Assembly: GCF_029867415.1 (NCBI RefSeq)
Contig: NW_026705455.1
Location: 558,001 to 622,000 of the forward strand
DNA: 64,000 bases
Reading direction: 5' to 3'
Source of the DNA: Vicia villosa
Taxonomy: Eukaryota > Streptophyta > Magnoliopsida > Fabales > Fabaceae
Shown: positions 45,489 to 57,623 of the stretch, in pieces
Layout of the letters: every line of letters begins with the position of its first letter
How positions within the stretch are numbered: position 1 is the stretch's first letter
Notes under the pieces: generated by a model
The model's database searches: none
Told to the model about the DNA's origin: nothing
Seen by the model: only the letters and a program-made list of their open reading frames with translations
Made by a program: the position numbers and the translations under genes

Positions 45489-48400
45489 TATCATACCCAA
45501 TTTTTAACCCTAAGATTCCTTAATCATTTGCAATCAATCATTGATCATGATCACAATCTTGAGATTCAACTTTAGATTTGTGTTCATCTCACCTTTGGGG
45601 GAATCATCAAGCACCCATGTTTGTTTAAATTTATGAATACTTCTTATGTTATACTAACCAAAATACAAAAATATTTTTTCCTTTCAGGCTTTGCAATGAA
45701 GGTGATTGAATCAAGTACATCCACACCTCTTCTAAAGCTAGGGTTTGGAGGATCGACCCTCAATCAATTGATCATTCTTGGAAGCTAAATGGTTGGAACT
45801 TCAAGAGGTATATTCTAGTTATCAAGTGTCATGTTTTAAGCATCTATCCACTTCATTCGATCAAGTCTATCTCAAAATCATGTGGTTTGATTCATCAAGA
45901 AACTTCATAGGTTTGTATTTTTATTTCCATGCCTTCTTCAACAAGTTTCATCAAGCCATGGGCCTTACAATCAATTTTTCTTCAAGAGAAAACTATTTCA
46001 ATGTCTTATATGCCTCCTCATGCAAGGAAAGTTCAAGAGATTCAAAGTTGATTCAAGAAGTTTGACCTAATTTGGTAAGTTCTTGATCCTATGATCAAAA
46101 GGGAATAACTCCCTTAATTTTCAACATTTTTGAGTGCTTCTTTTTGCAAATTATTCTCTTTGACATCATCAACAACTTCTACTCACAAGTAAAGAGGAAA
46201 TTTTATGGAGAAAGTCATCAAAAGTGAAAATACATTATAGGTCTCCTTTGAAAGTTCAAGGAATTGTGTGTCCACTTCAAAGGATCATAACTTGCTCATT
46301 TTTTATCATATTGAGCCCATTGTTTTTTCATAGTGATCTTGATCGGGTCTACTTTAATCCATCTTTAAAGACCAATAGCAAAATGTGAGTGGAAGACTAT
46401 GTATGAAGAAGAAACATTATAGGTCATGGTAGGATGCCTAGGGTTTAAGGCATGCCATGGGTGCAAGACTGACCCCAAGGCTGAATGACTCAATTTTAAC
46501 TTTCTTATGTATCACATTTGTCCCTAAGCTTATTTTTCCATTCCCTAAAACTATAATGTTAGGAATTTTGATCAATTCAAGCTCAAAGGCACTCATTTGA
46601 CATATGCATCAAGGTGTTTGATGAAATGACCTCGCTACAATGCCTTGTTTTTACCCAAGTTGCCAAGATCATATCTTTCAATCCATGAGGCCTGTGAATC
46701 TGATTCTTTTTTCATTGTGTTCATCTTGATGAGAAGAATATTTTTCTTCGTTAAAAATGGAAAATGCACGAGCCAATTGTTTGGGGCCTATGGTTGAAGT
46801 GAGCTGACCAAGATTAACAAAGTTGCTAAATTTGACTAAGTGTTTTGTACACTTTTTGTCTCCACTTTGAGGAGATATAACTTTTGATTCAAGAATCCAA
46901 ATGGAAACTTTCAAGGCACATTTCAAAGCTTGATCCCTCAACTTTCTAAAGAGATCAGGATTACATCATAAAGGTCCCTACATTGCTTGCCCTATAATGG
47001 TGAAGTTGGTACCTTGACTTTGAAGAAAGATGATGATCAGCTTAGCCAATCTCAAAATTACTTGAATTCAATCCAATGTGGCTCGCGTTTTTTCTATTAA
47101 CCATGTCTAGAAACTTCCATAGGTCGTTTAGTGCATTAGAACTTGGGTTTTGGTTGCATTTTGAGTGAATTACAAGTCACACTTCTCTTGCTTCAAACTT
47201 CACATGAATTCATTCAATCCTTGATCATTTCACACGCTTTTTAATCCCATGAGCTCATCTATAAATAGAGGGTCATATTCCATTTGTTTTCAAAGCTTAA
47301 AGATCGAAGAAACCCATGCTCCAACTCAGACCACCCTTCACTAAAATTGAGAATCAAATTCTGTCTTTCTTCGGAATTCTCTCAAAATTCTTGGTTGTGT
47401 TAGCTTTCTTGTTACTTCCTGAAGCTAACTGAGCAAGCATTAAGCCTTAACTCTCCATGAATCAAGCTCACGAACTCCATTTTCAAAGCTATGAAGTGAA
47501 CTCCTACAGGTAGATTCCTTCACCAATTCTCTCCAAATTTGTTACTACAATGTAGCTCTCATCTCTCTGAAGCTCATTGTATCGTTCGTTTCCAATTGGA
47601 AATGAGTCTTGTGTGTTTGTTTTCAAATCCCTTTCAATTTGTTCTTCAACTAGAAACTAGTAAGCTATGATAACAATAAATATTTCACGAGGGTACGCTT
47701 GTTTTCTTCTTGATGAGACGAAGCGAATGACATAGGTTTAAGCTCCTGGTTTTACCATTTGAGAGATGCCAATTCAGAGTGGCTGGAGGTTGAAGATGAT
47801 GATGTGGTCGTCTTCAAACAATGACAAAAAACCACGCGTGTTTTTCAAAATGTTTTTAAACGTGATTCAGTGTGTTATTTAAAAATGTCCATGACATTCA
47901 AAGCACATCTGGTCCCTTGGATCAGCTAACTAACCAGTTTTGAAATTATCTGATGGTCCATTTTTTTTATTTTTCTTTTGTTATTTGATTTAACTTCAAA
48001 AATTAATATCTCTTTCATTTTAATTCCAAAAAATACTAATGTTTTTGCTATTTTTTTCTCTTAATTTTCTATTTCTGATGGATATTTTTCCATATTTTTA
48101 TTTTTGATTTTACTATTTTTCTTGATTTTTTATTTGCTAGCTTCTTTTTAATTGATTTTAATTTTTTTTCTGACCTTAAAAAATTATGAATAAATTTGTC
48201 AACACTTGTTGCCCTGTGTTTGACCTTTGATTATATTTTTGGATTTTTATTTGGTGTTGTGATACCATTTGTGTATTTCATCAATAAATTCTAGTTAAAT
48301 AATCATTTTTGGTCATTTAATAAACATTTTTATGTTTATGAAAATTACAAAACTTTTTTCTTAAAATATTATATAGTCTTCTTGATTTTATTATGGTCTC

Positions 48401-49190
48401 ATTAGAAAATTATTTGGTGTTATGATACTCATTAAGTATTTCATCAATAATTTCTTATTTATTTGACCATTTAAAATCTCCTTTTATTCCTTTAATTTGG
48501 TTCTTATTTTCTCTTCATATTTGGCTATTGCCTTTTATTATATTTTGTCATTGTTAATCCCTCCATCTTTTTTCTGTTTGATTAGTGGGTGTAAGTCTTG
48601 ATAAATCTATTCTGTAGAGGTTTTGATTTTATCATTCCACTGATTGATCATTAAGATGAACTCCCATAAAAATCAAAAGGAATTCACCTGGACATTTGGT
48701 TTTGTTTGATCCATTCCCCTCCATCTTCATCTTAATTTTATTCTTGTTTGGTTTTGGTTTGTTATTTGTCCCGTATCGGAAAATGATCATTCGTGGCCTA
48801 AACCTATGTTTATAAGCCCAAGGATGGTTGGTATTTGACAACAGGTTTATAACCTTTGAAAACTTATTGTGTAGATGCTTTGATTTTATCAATCTTTTGA
48901 TAAATTTTCATCAAATTTGACGAAAGTTCATTAATCAATCATTATTGATCATTCACCTTGGAAATTAACTACTAATCACTAACTATTAACTTACTTTTAT
49001 ACTTATTATTTGGCTTCATGTTTATTCCATCATTCATCATCCATTATCATTGTCTTGCTTATATACTTTTAATTTGTGCTTAAAACATTAATAATCAACT
49101 TAAATCATAAAAAACTTAATGTGGACTTGGACTTTGGTTACTATATTCTAAACTTGAAGGATGGACTACATTGCTTTAGCTATCACAAAA
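45489..49190 (+). mobile_element. Long Ogre/Tat-type LTR start, truncated (LTR E)
   Basis: It starts TATCATACCCAATTTTTAAC, a decayed form of TGTCATACCC. It aligns by eye with LTR D over its whole length, including GACCTAATTTGG at 46066, the TATA region and AAGATGAACTCCCATAA at 48653. The match stops near 49190, where a Maximus-type ORF fragment begins, so the U3-R-U5 end is missing. No coding content. Many small differences from D show that both are old. Confidence 0.7.
47260..47270 (+). promoter_or_regulatory. TATA-like element of LTR E
   Basis: TATAAATAGAG, conserved with LTR D at 22180. Confidence 0.6.
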
Positions 49191-49194
49191 AAAT

Positions 49195-49840
49195 GATCAC
49201 TACATTGCTTGTTTTGAAAAACAAGGATGGGGGAATTATATAGTCCTCTTTCTTGGTCCTATCTTCACAAATCTGGTGAAAAACTTCTGGAATCATGCTT
49301 CTGTCAGCAATGACAATATAAGCATCACATCCTCCATTCATGGGATTCCTTTCACCATCACTGAAGCATCTATTGCTGAAACCATTGGTTGTTCCTCTAA
49401 CCCAAATGTTGCATGTCAAACAATTTTTTATTACTCGAATGCATTTGTCGTTCCAAATGACCTAAGCAAAACTGCTCGACGAGATCTCAACAATCCATTT
49501 TTTTCTTTCTCCTACAAAAAGGGTCTTGTTTCGCCTTGCTCTCTTCAAGTTGCAGCCTAGAGGAAACTTTCACAAAAACTTGCATTCTAGAGATCGTTTT
49601 CTCATCCATCGCCTTGAAAAAGGACGTCCAATAAACCTTCCTGCCATTATCTTCAACCATTTAAGGGAATCTCTCTTGGACTTAACATATGGTCATAACT
49701 TTTACATCCCTTATGGTCGAGTCTTATCTGCTCTGTTCGAATCTGCTGGAGTAGGAAATTCTTCACAATGCAAACTTTCCAAACAGCGACGAATTCTGCT
49801 TGCTGAGCCTTGTGAAGCTTTTTCCTTCACTTGTGAAGAC
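49195..49840 (+). pseudogene. Fragment of a Maximus-type env-like/3' ORF
   Basis: The frame reads FEKQGWGNYI, FLGPIFTNLVKNFWNHASVS and GIPFTITEASIAETIGC. A +1 frameshift near 49530-49560 follows, then RDRFLIHRLEKGRPINLPAI and YIPYGRVLSALFESAGV. Each block has a counterpart in the same order in the ORF at 62679-64000 (EQGW, VGPIYPELVKDFWVHA, IPFGRMISDILIES). The family resembles the so-called putative plant transposon protein found as an extra 3' ORF in SIRE/Maximus elements. The fragment is cut by the LTR start at 49841. Confidence 0.65.
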
Positions 49841-51038
49841 TGTTGATGTTTTTATTGGCTAATTGGAATTTAAGTTTGGCTAAAATATAATAGAAGCAAA
49901 ATGTAATACAATGTATAAGTCTTGCAAATATAAAAGAATAAAACATGTACAAGCAAGATGTTATATGGAATGTCATGACATCGCGTCTGCAGAACTGGAA
50001 TAAAGATTCAGTTTGATTCTCAACAGATACAGAATATTCTATGAATATTATGTAATCCTATGTGGCGCAAATTTAAAGGTTAATAAAATCAAGTCAGAAT
50101 ATTGAAGAATCAAATCAGAATATTGAAGATTCATCAATTTCTAATTTAGGAGAAAAATTAGGAAACTTGTGATTGAAGATCTTTCTTTTAACAGAAGATA
50201 TCTGCAGATTTGTAACAGCCATGAGTGCTGCAATTTGTAAGCCCAAGTCCAATTGGGAATATGTTATAAATAGAAACCTTTGTAACCTAGTTTGATACAG
50301 AAAAAAATATAGAAAACCATGTTTAGGAAAGATGTAGTCATTAGGGCTTCTATAGGTAGACCACCTTGGCTGTGGGATGGCTGTCATGTCCTTCTCGAAA
50401 CCTGTAGGTAAGAGAAGTTATTGTTCTCACTCGAAACTTGTAGGTAATAGTTGAGTATTTTGTTCTTGATTGAAGGTGTGAAGCAAGATCAAGTTAGCGT
50501 TCATTGTTAATTGTTTAAATAGCTGTTGCAGGGTTGTAACAGTTAGGTATCACTATGGAGTGAGCAGAGGGTCTCTTGTCTTATATGGAGTTCTAAGATA
50601 AAGGTTGCATTAGGTAGTGACTAGGTAAACCATAGGTTGTTTATCTGTAAACCAGAGGTTGTTTACATAAAATAGTACTACTGATAGTGAAATCTTCGTC
50701 CTGGCTTGGTAGCCCCTAGAGTAGGTAGTTAAACCGAACTAGGTTAACAATTCACTGTGTTATTTATCTTCTGCATTGTATTGTCTGTTCATTATTGGAT
50801 GTTGTAACATCGCGTATAACATCAGGTTCAGGTTTGATAGCTGGTCCATTTACAGAACCAATGAAGTTTACAATCTGGTTATGTTAGCTGAACAAACATG
50901 ATCCCAATACTCATGGACTCCTTCTTAGGGTTAATTAAAAATTGGGGATCTTTTCTGTTCTGCCTTTTCTAAGTTAATATCAGATTAGATGTCTTGACAT
51001 TGTGAGTGACATCCTGAGTCTGTCATACCAGAATTTCA
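49841..51038 (+). mobile_element. 5' LTR of decayed Maximus-like element 1
   Basis: The LTR starts TGTTGATGTTTTTATTGGC and ends GAATTTCA, 1198 bp, followed by a PBS. Its sequence repeats at 56902-57623 with roughly nine of ten bases identical. It has TATAAATAG at 50265-50273. The five bases before it are AAGAC. In the 3' copy 13 bases (AATCAACTCATGA) are present that this copy lacks; they lie between short CATGA repeats, so one copy probably lost or gained them by slippage. Confidence 0.88.
50265..50273 (+). promoter_or_regulatory. TATA-like element of Maximus 1 5' LTR
   Basis: TATAAATAG followed by AAACCTTTG, identical in the 3' LTR at 57339-57347. Confidence 0.6.
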
Positions 51039-51040
51039 AT

Positions 51041-51051
51041 TGGCATCAGAG
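51041..51051 (+). other. Primer-binding site of Maximus 1
   Basis: TGGCATCAGAG is complementary, with the usual single change, to the 3' end of initiator tRNA-Met. It lies 2 bp after the LTR end. Confidence 0.85.
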
Positions 51052-54000
51052 TAGGCATCCTGTCTGTTTCAGGATGAGATCCATGAGGGATACTTTCTGG
51101 TTGTGCTGAAGGTAAAAGATTTTTTGAACAAGAAGTGTTCATATTGTATGGTCCCTTGAAGTAAAGGATGGACCAATATATGGAGGATTAGATCAACCTG
51201 ACTAGAGCTGTTGATACTGGAACAAGAAGAGCTAAATCCAAAGGCTTCGTGCGGGAGTGAAGAATTTGAATTGAACTGTTCAGCCTATATCTATGTACAG
51301 AGAAGAAAAGTATCAAAACCTTCATGCGGGAGTGAAGATGTTGATAAGGTAACCTCTCTATCTATGAAATTTTATCAGGTCAGGAATTTGGTTAGGTCTA
51401 GTCGGTTGCTTGGTGTAGAAGCAAGCTTTTTTTGCAGGGTTGAGTTATATTCAATCCTTGGATGTCATGCTTACAATTGATTCATGAAGTAAGCATTGTG
51501 TGAATTCTATTGAAGTATGGCTATTTTCCGCTGCATAGCCTCTGGTGCAACCCCTATTGTAAAAGAAAGATTCTAGGGTTATTTATATTCAATAGAATGT
51601 ATGGCATAACCTTACAGCTATAATTAAAGTGTCAAAGATACTTGAGTAATCTCTCAAGTCCATTCATAATGGCATGGTTTATTAGAGCTGTTGAAAATTA
51701 ACTGATCAATGATATTCATAATCATCTGCAAGTGTGAACGTTGAAGAATTTCAAGGATGGACTGTTCCTAGAAGGAGGAACAGATGTCCTACCGGATGTT
51801 GGGACATTAAGTACTGGTATGCAGCTGCCAGCTAAAGAACAGATTTTTTGATGCTAAGCTAATGTAGTGTGAGAACATTAGTTTGGAACCTACTCCTAGT
51901 CTGGAAGAGGAGACATCTGATTATAAGTTGATCAGGACACTATCAACATGTGCTTCTACCCCAAATCTTATTTTATGGGAGGTTAGAAGTAAAAGCTCAA
52001 TGCCAAAGAAAACTCATGAAGGTAATCCGTTCTAATCCTTTATGTTTATATCAAGATGAGCTTACCTCTGGTATTTTCCTCTGATCAAAAGAACCAGATA
52101 TGTGAATTTTCATTTATAACCATAGAGCAATTGTTGGAGCTGAATACTGTGTCTCAACCACAGTGAAATATGGTCAAGAATGTTTACTGCCCTAGTTGTT
52201 ATCCAGAAATGGTAGTGTTATGAGGAATCAAGGAAGTCAGATGGCTCAGAAGAATCTAACTAATTCAGTGTTATGTCATGACAAAGTCTGTTCCAGAAAC
52301 CTAAATGAGGGAATCTCCTCTATAGGTACAGACTATGGCATCCATCATCTCAAAATCAGAATGAAAGTCTGAAGAAAAGCTTATTGAGATGTTGGCTATT
52401 CTATTCCTTGATATGTCTGGATGTTGCTGATAGTTGCACTCTTTTGTTTCCACCTCAAGTGCTATGAATTAGATGTTAGAGATGTTAACCAAGAACCATG
52501 AAGGATGATGTCACGTCAGATGTTACAACATCATCTCAAGATCTTCAGTTTCTTTTTGTTGTGTGTGCCAAGAGAAAAATATATAAATGTGGAGAGGTAA
52601 TCAGTCAGAATGACCTAGTGTGAGTAGCAAATTCTAACTTACTAACTGGTAAGTACTTTGACGGGAGACTTAGTACTTATTGGGTGTAGAACCTGGATGC
52701 AAGACTGAGAAGAAGAAATTAGTCAAGATGAACTAGTGTGAGTAGTAAATCTTACTGAGTAACTAATAAAGTACTTTGACAGGAGACTTAGTACCTATTA
52801 GATGAGAAGTCCTTCCAGTTATGTATTCAAGGACTAGTGTAAACTAAAGGTCCGTGTTCACTGTTATCTTCACAAGTTAAGGAAGTGTGGCAATGGTATC
52901 TGGTGAAGCATATTGATTCTGTTAAGTATCTTGATGGGAGCTGGATATTTTGCAAGGTCTGTATGAAAAGCTCATACTTATCAGCTGAAGATTGATTTAT
53001 GGTTATACAATCATAGTTTCTTCTACTTCAAGTTGTAGAGTGTGGCAATCTGAATCTTGTGTAGCAAGAAAATTGAGGTTTCTAAACTTGGAAAATTGCT
53101 GCAAATTCCAAATGAAGGGAGCTTCAAGGAAGAACATCAAAGATGTCCTAAATTTGTATATCTGAGGGGGAGTAAGAAAGTACGGAGATCAACAAAGACA
53201 ATGTTATTCTGCTTCTAATCAAATGGAAAGTCTCTCAAAGACTAATCTTTAAGCCAGAAGAATTATGTCACACAAGATGTCAGAACATAACTCAAGACAT
53301 GTTTATTCTTAAAGAACATCAAGGATTATTCCTTGTATTATCATCTAAAAACATGTATTGATGGTGTGTATAACTTGTTTTGGCTTAGTGCATGTTCCAA
53401 CCTATGCACAAGTCCACCTGATGCAGTTCTTCTTCAAATAACATCTCTTGATCAAGACTTTTGTAAAATTCTAGGTATGTTGTTTAAATTGCTCAGGTTT
53501 CTAGAGTCTTTTTCGTTTCAAAATTTTGAGTCTTGTTTGAGTCTCTCATGTTCTTCTTTCGGATATGAGTAAAGTCTAGAGTCTAGGTTATGGTTGTCAA
53601 ATTGTGACAAGAATAGGGTATAAGGGTAGTGTTCAGACATTGTTAAGTCTGAGGTCATTCTTTACAGTTGTTTTGTAAAGAGTAGAGTCTTATTTCGTGT
53701 CATGAACACAAATTGTTTCTTGTGTTCTACGCCATTCTATAGAGACATGTTATCTCTATGGATAGTTAGAGTTTGTTTGAGTTTTGATCGTACGAACTTA
53801 TGTCTTGGGTGATGTCAACATCATAATATGCTATTATCCTGGAAGAATGTCTAGGAGTGTGCATGTGAAGTTTGAAAAAGCGACATTATTGTCTAAAGTG
53901 GCAGTTCAGACATAATGTGGATTAGAATGGGCAGATTCTGATCTTTATGTTAGTAATATGTTTTGGAAATACATAATTACTCTCTTGATGAAGACTTCAC

Positions 54001-54382
54001 TAAGTGAGTATGACTATGAAGACAAAAGTTTTATGATCTGATCAAAAGAGCTGAAGATAAGGAGGATCCTTCCAGTTCAAGATAGAGAGCATGTTAATCA
54101 ATGTGTGATATTGAGAAACATCATATCAAGAAGGATTTCAAATTTTCTTAAGAAGACCATGATTTGATATAAACATGGTAAGGTTATGCTCAGCAAAGTA
54201 CAAGAAGTGGCAGTTCTTTATGTTGAGATTGTGGCAACCTCTCTGTGTGTGCATCTAGTGTCAAGAGGTCATCAGTTGATCATTTCAGGTGGAGATAAGT
54301 TAGTAGACTAGGATCTGTTGAGATATGGACTTTGTGGAGGATACTGTGTTTTGAGGTCAGACACAATGTTATAACATCTAAT

Positions 54383-55443
54383 TTCTGGTGTGGGGGAATT
54401 TGATCAGTGCATTTTGATGCACATTCCTTTATGTTTTTACTTAGGCATTTCTATGGTTTGGTTTGTCTATTTTTCTATTTTATTATGTTTTTATATTTTT
54501 ATTTATTTTTATTGTTATTTGATTTTCGTATTTATTTTTCAGCTTTAGTAGTCTGCACGGAAACGATCATAACTGGAGTTCCAGGAGTCCGATTGAGGCG
54601 TTCTAATAATCGACGGAAATCTAAGAGAAAGAGCTACAATTCTTATGTTGGAGTCGAAGTCAGAATCGGACTGTAGAAGGGCCAGAAAATTCGTTGAAGT
54701 TGCAGCACTAGTTTTAGTTAAGTTTCAGGTCAATTAGTTTTGGGCCTGGGTCGTCTGTTTGACCCAGTTGGATTGTAAAACGGGTTGTTCTATTGTCCCT
54801 TAGGTTAGCATCCGTGGTACTGTAGCAATCCATCTTCCATTCACGAAATTTTGAGAGCTTTCACGATTCGCTATGGAGAACTAAACCTTCCGGACGAATT
54901 TACTGTATTCAGGTTCAATACTTTGAGATTGTTATAACTACAAATAGAATTCTATTCCTTTCAATAATATTATATGATCATTGTTTGCTTAAGTCGATTT
55001 CCTTATAATATTGTTGATTAAATTTGAATTGATACATGTTCTTGACTTTTGATCGCAATTCGACTCTGCTTAACCGTTGAATTGCGATATTTTTAACCGT
55101 ATGCTAAATCCGGCAATAGGAATATATATCATACGATGTCGATCACGCTTGTTGAATGATATTGTGTTCAAATAGGATAGAGATCGTAGTTGTATCAATC
55201 AATGATAAGTAGAACCTGAAGCAGTGAATTCGTTTGCCTTTTAATCACTTATTTCAAAACAGCTTATTTTCATAATCACTTTTGATAATCATTTTTTTCC
55301 GATCAAAATAAACCCCCACTAAATTGATTTAGCTTTTAGTTAATAAAAATCAAGAATCCTTGCGATACGACTCGAGCCATTGTCGCTGTACTACGTTTTA
55401 CAAAATACTCGTTTTTTTGACCCGCGCGCGACAGTGGATCAGT
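54383..55443 (+). mobile_element. Inserted LTR-like block between ATCTAAT repeats
   Basis: The 1061-bp block differs in style from its surroundings and is flanked by ATCTAAT at 54376-54382 and 55444-55450. It begins near GTGTGGGGGAATTTGATCAG and ends with CGCGACAGTGGATCAGT. The stretch AATCCTTGCGATACGACTCG (55352) resembles the 3' part of legume gypsy LTRs. The terminal dinucleotides are not a clean TG...CA at these limits. A solo gypsy LTR is the likeliest reading, but the exact ends are open. Confidence 0.5.
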
Positions 55444-56889
55444 ATCTAATGTAAAGGAACAACATTGCTATAGTGAGTGTGTTCAGCAGGATAGTTGAAC
55501 AGAGGGTGAGCTCTTGAAGATATGAAGATGCGTCTTATATTTTCCATTCATCATTTCAAGTTTTTTCCTTGAAAAAGCTCAGATTATCTAAGATAGGGGG
55601 AGTGACTTCTTATGTCAAGATATATTAGTCAAGAAAAGTGTCTTGGTCAGAAATGCTCTAACATCATTGAGAAGGTGTAACATTATTTTCAGTTATCTGT
55701 GAATGGTTGAATCTAACCATGTGCAACTGGAATCCACAATTTTTTCTCTCTGGGCTGATGAGGTGGTTAGGTGTCAACAAGTGTTTGAAGGCTCTTCACT
55801 GTTGCTCAGAACTACAGAGGTCTATGTCTATTACTAGTGAGTCAGTAGAGTAAGTGGGAGGTATGTTACTTGATCCATAGGATGCTTTGTATTAATCTGC
55901 TTAAGAATCTTGAGCTTTGTGCTTAAGAGGTGAAAAAGTGATAATGTCTGACAGGATGTCATGACATGTTTAAAGACATTGAATCTTCTAAGTCAAACAA
56001 GGAAATTTGTCTTGAAGTTTATCTCTACACATCAGTGGTCGGTGCAAAATTCAATCAATGACTATGCATGTGCTGGTTTCAAAGATAACTCCTATCATAA
56101 AAACAGTAAAAAACTACTTTAGAAAGATTAATTGCTTTTGGAATTGTTTCCTAATGAACCGTTTGACCGTTGAACAAGACCAAGACCATCGTTATTTCCT
56201 ATAATCTCAAATGGCTATAAAATGGCGTCTCCACAGATTATAGAAATCAAACTCTCTCAAGATGTCCTTCGTGTGTGTCCTGATAAGTCGTGTCTGGGTT
56301 TGGTATTGTGATGGGTTCCTTTGCCAAAACCTGCCCAGAAAAAGAAAAACACGGGCTGGGGATGTTTTATGTCTCTACCATGAGTTTTTCTGCAACAACA
56401 ACAAAGATGTTCCATCAAATACAACCCTCAGTATATGAACTATTTTCATTGTGATTTGTGATCTGAGTTTTGAACACAATTGTGATTTGTGTTCTGAGTT
56501 ACTAGGACTGGTGGGCAGTTTTCACTCAAGTTCTCTCTTAGGCTCTAAGATAGGATTTGGTTTCAAGTTAAAGACTGGGAAATGGTTCTCTTATGTCACC
56601 ATTAGTCCTCCAAGACAAAGGCCATCTCCCATCGTCTTCCTCATGTACATTAGTGTTGCATGAAGGTGTTCCACTGCATATTATGACATCGGTCCAATCT
56701 TTGTCATATTATGGCTAAAAAGGGGGAGAGAAGTATCATCTGATTTTGCTACTGTCAAAAGAAACAAAGAATTTTGTAAAGACAGTGCAGACTGAAACTG
56801 TTATGATGTGGTTCCTTGTTGTCTTGAAAGTTGAAGCATTTACGTTTTGCTGCATTTCAATGTATGTATAGTTTTAGCCAAAATAGTCC

Positions 56890-56900
56890 AAAGGGGAAGA
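56890..56900 (+). other. Polypurine tract of Maximus 1
   Basis: AAAGGGGAAGA lies one base before the 3' LTR start. Confidence 0.8.
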
Positions 56901-56901
56901 T

Positions 56902-57623
56902 TGTCGATGTTTTTATTGGCTGATTGGCATCTATGTTTGGCTAAAATATAATAGCATCAAAATTTAATACAATGTATAAGTCTTGCAAATATAAAAGAAT
57001 AAAATAGGTACAAGCAAGATGTTATATGGAATGTCATGAAATCAACTCATGACATCGCGCCTACAAAACTAGAATAAAGATTCAGTTTGATTCTCAACAG
57101 ATACAGAATATTCTATGAATATTATGTAATCCTATGTGGTGCAGATTTAAATGTCAATAGAATCAAGTCAGAATATTGAAGAATCAAATCAGAATATTGA
57201 AGATTCAACAGTTTCTAATTTAGGAGATAAATTAGGAAACTTGTGATTGAAGACCTTTCTTTTAGCAGAAGATATCTGCATATTTGTAACAGCCAGGAGT
57301 GCTGCGATTTGTAAGCCCAAGTCCAATTGGGAATAGGTTATAAATAGAAACCTTTGTAACCTAGTTTGATACAGAAAAAAAATATAGAAAACTGTGTTAA
57401 GGAAAGATGTAGTCATTAGGGTTTCTATAGGTAGACCATCCAGGCCGTGGGATGGCTGCTATGTCCTTCTCGAAACTTGTAGGTAAGAGAAGTTATTATT
57501 CTCACTCGAAACTCGTAGGTAAGAGTTAAGTATTTTGTTCTTGATTGAAGCTGTGAAGCAAGATCAAGTTAGTGTTCATTGTTAATTGTTTAAATAGTTG
57601 TTGTAGGATTGTAACAGTTAGGT
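56902..57623 (+). mobile_element. 3' LTR of Maximus 1, interrupted
   Basis: TGTCGATGTTTTTATTGGC matches the 5' LTR start at 49841 and the match continues to GTAACAGTTAGGT. In the 5' copy the sequence then goes on as ATCACTATGG (50551); here a new LTR begins at 57624. About 475 bp of this LTR must lie beyond the inserted element, right of the window. Confidence 0.87.

Larger units (their letters stand above)
51039..56901 (+). mobile_element. Decayed internal region of Maximus 1
   Basis: No frame longer than about 90 codons and no copia motif survive. Repeated phrases such as AAGATGTCAGAACAT and GAGGGGGAGTAAGAAAG (53163) recall the spacer downstream of pol in Maximus elements. GGCTAAAAAGGGGGAGAG (56711) recalls the stretch before the 3' LTR. 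The region may be a strongly decayed copy or a large non-autonomous derivative; I cannot tell which. An LTR-like block is inserted at 54383-55443. Confidence 0.55.
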
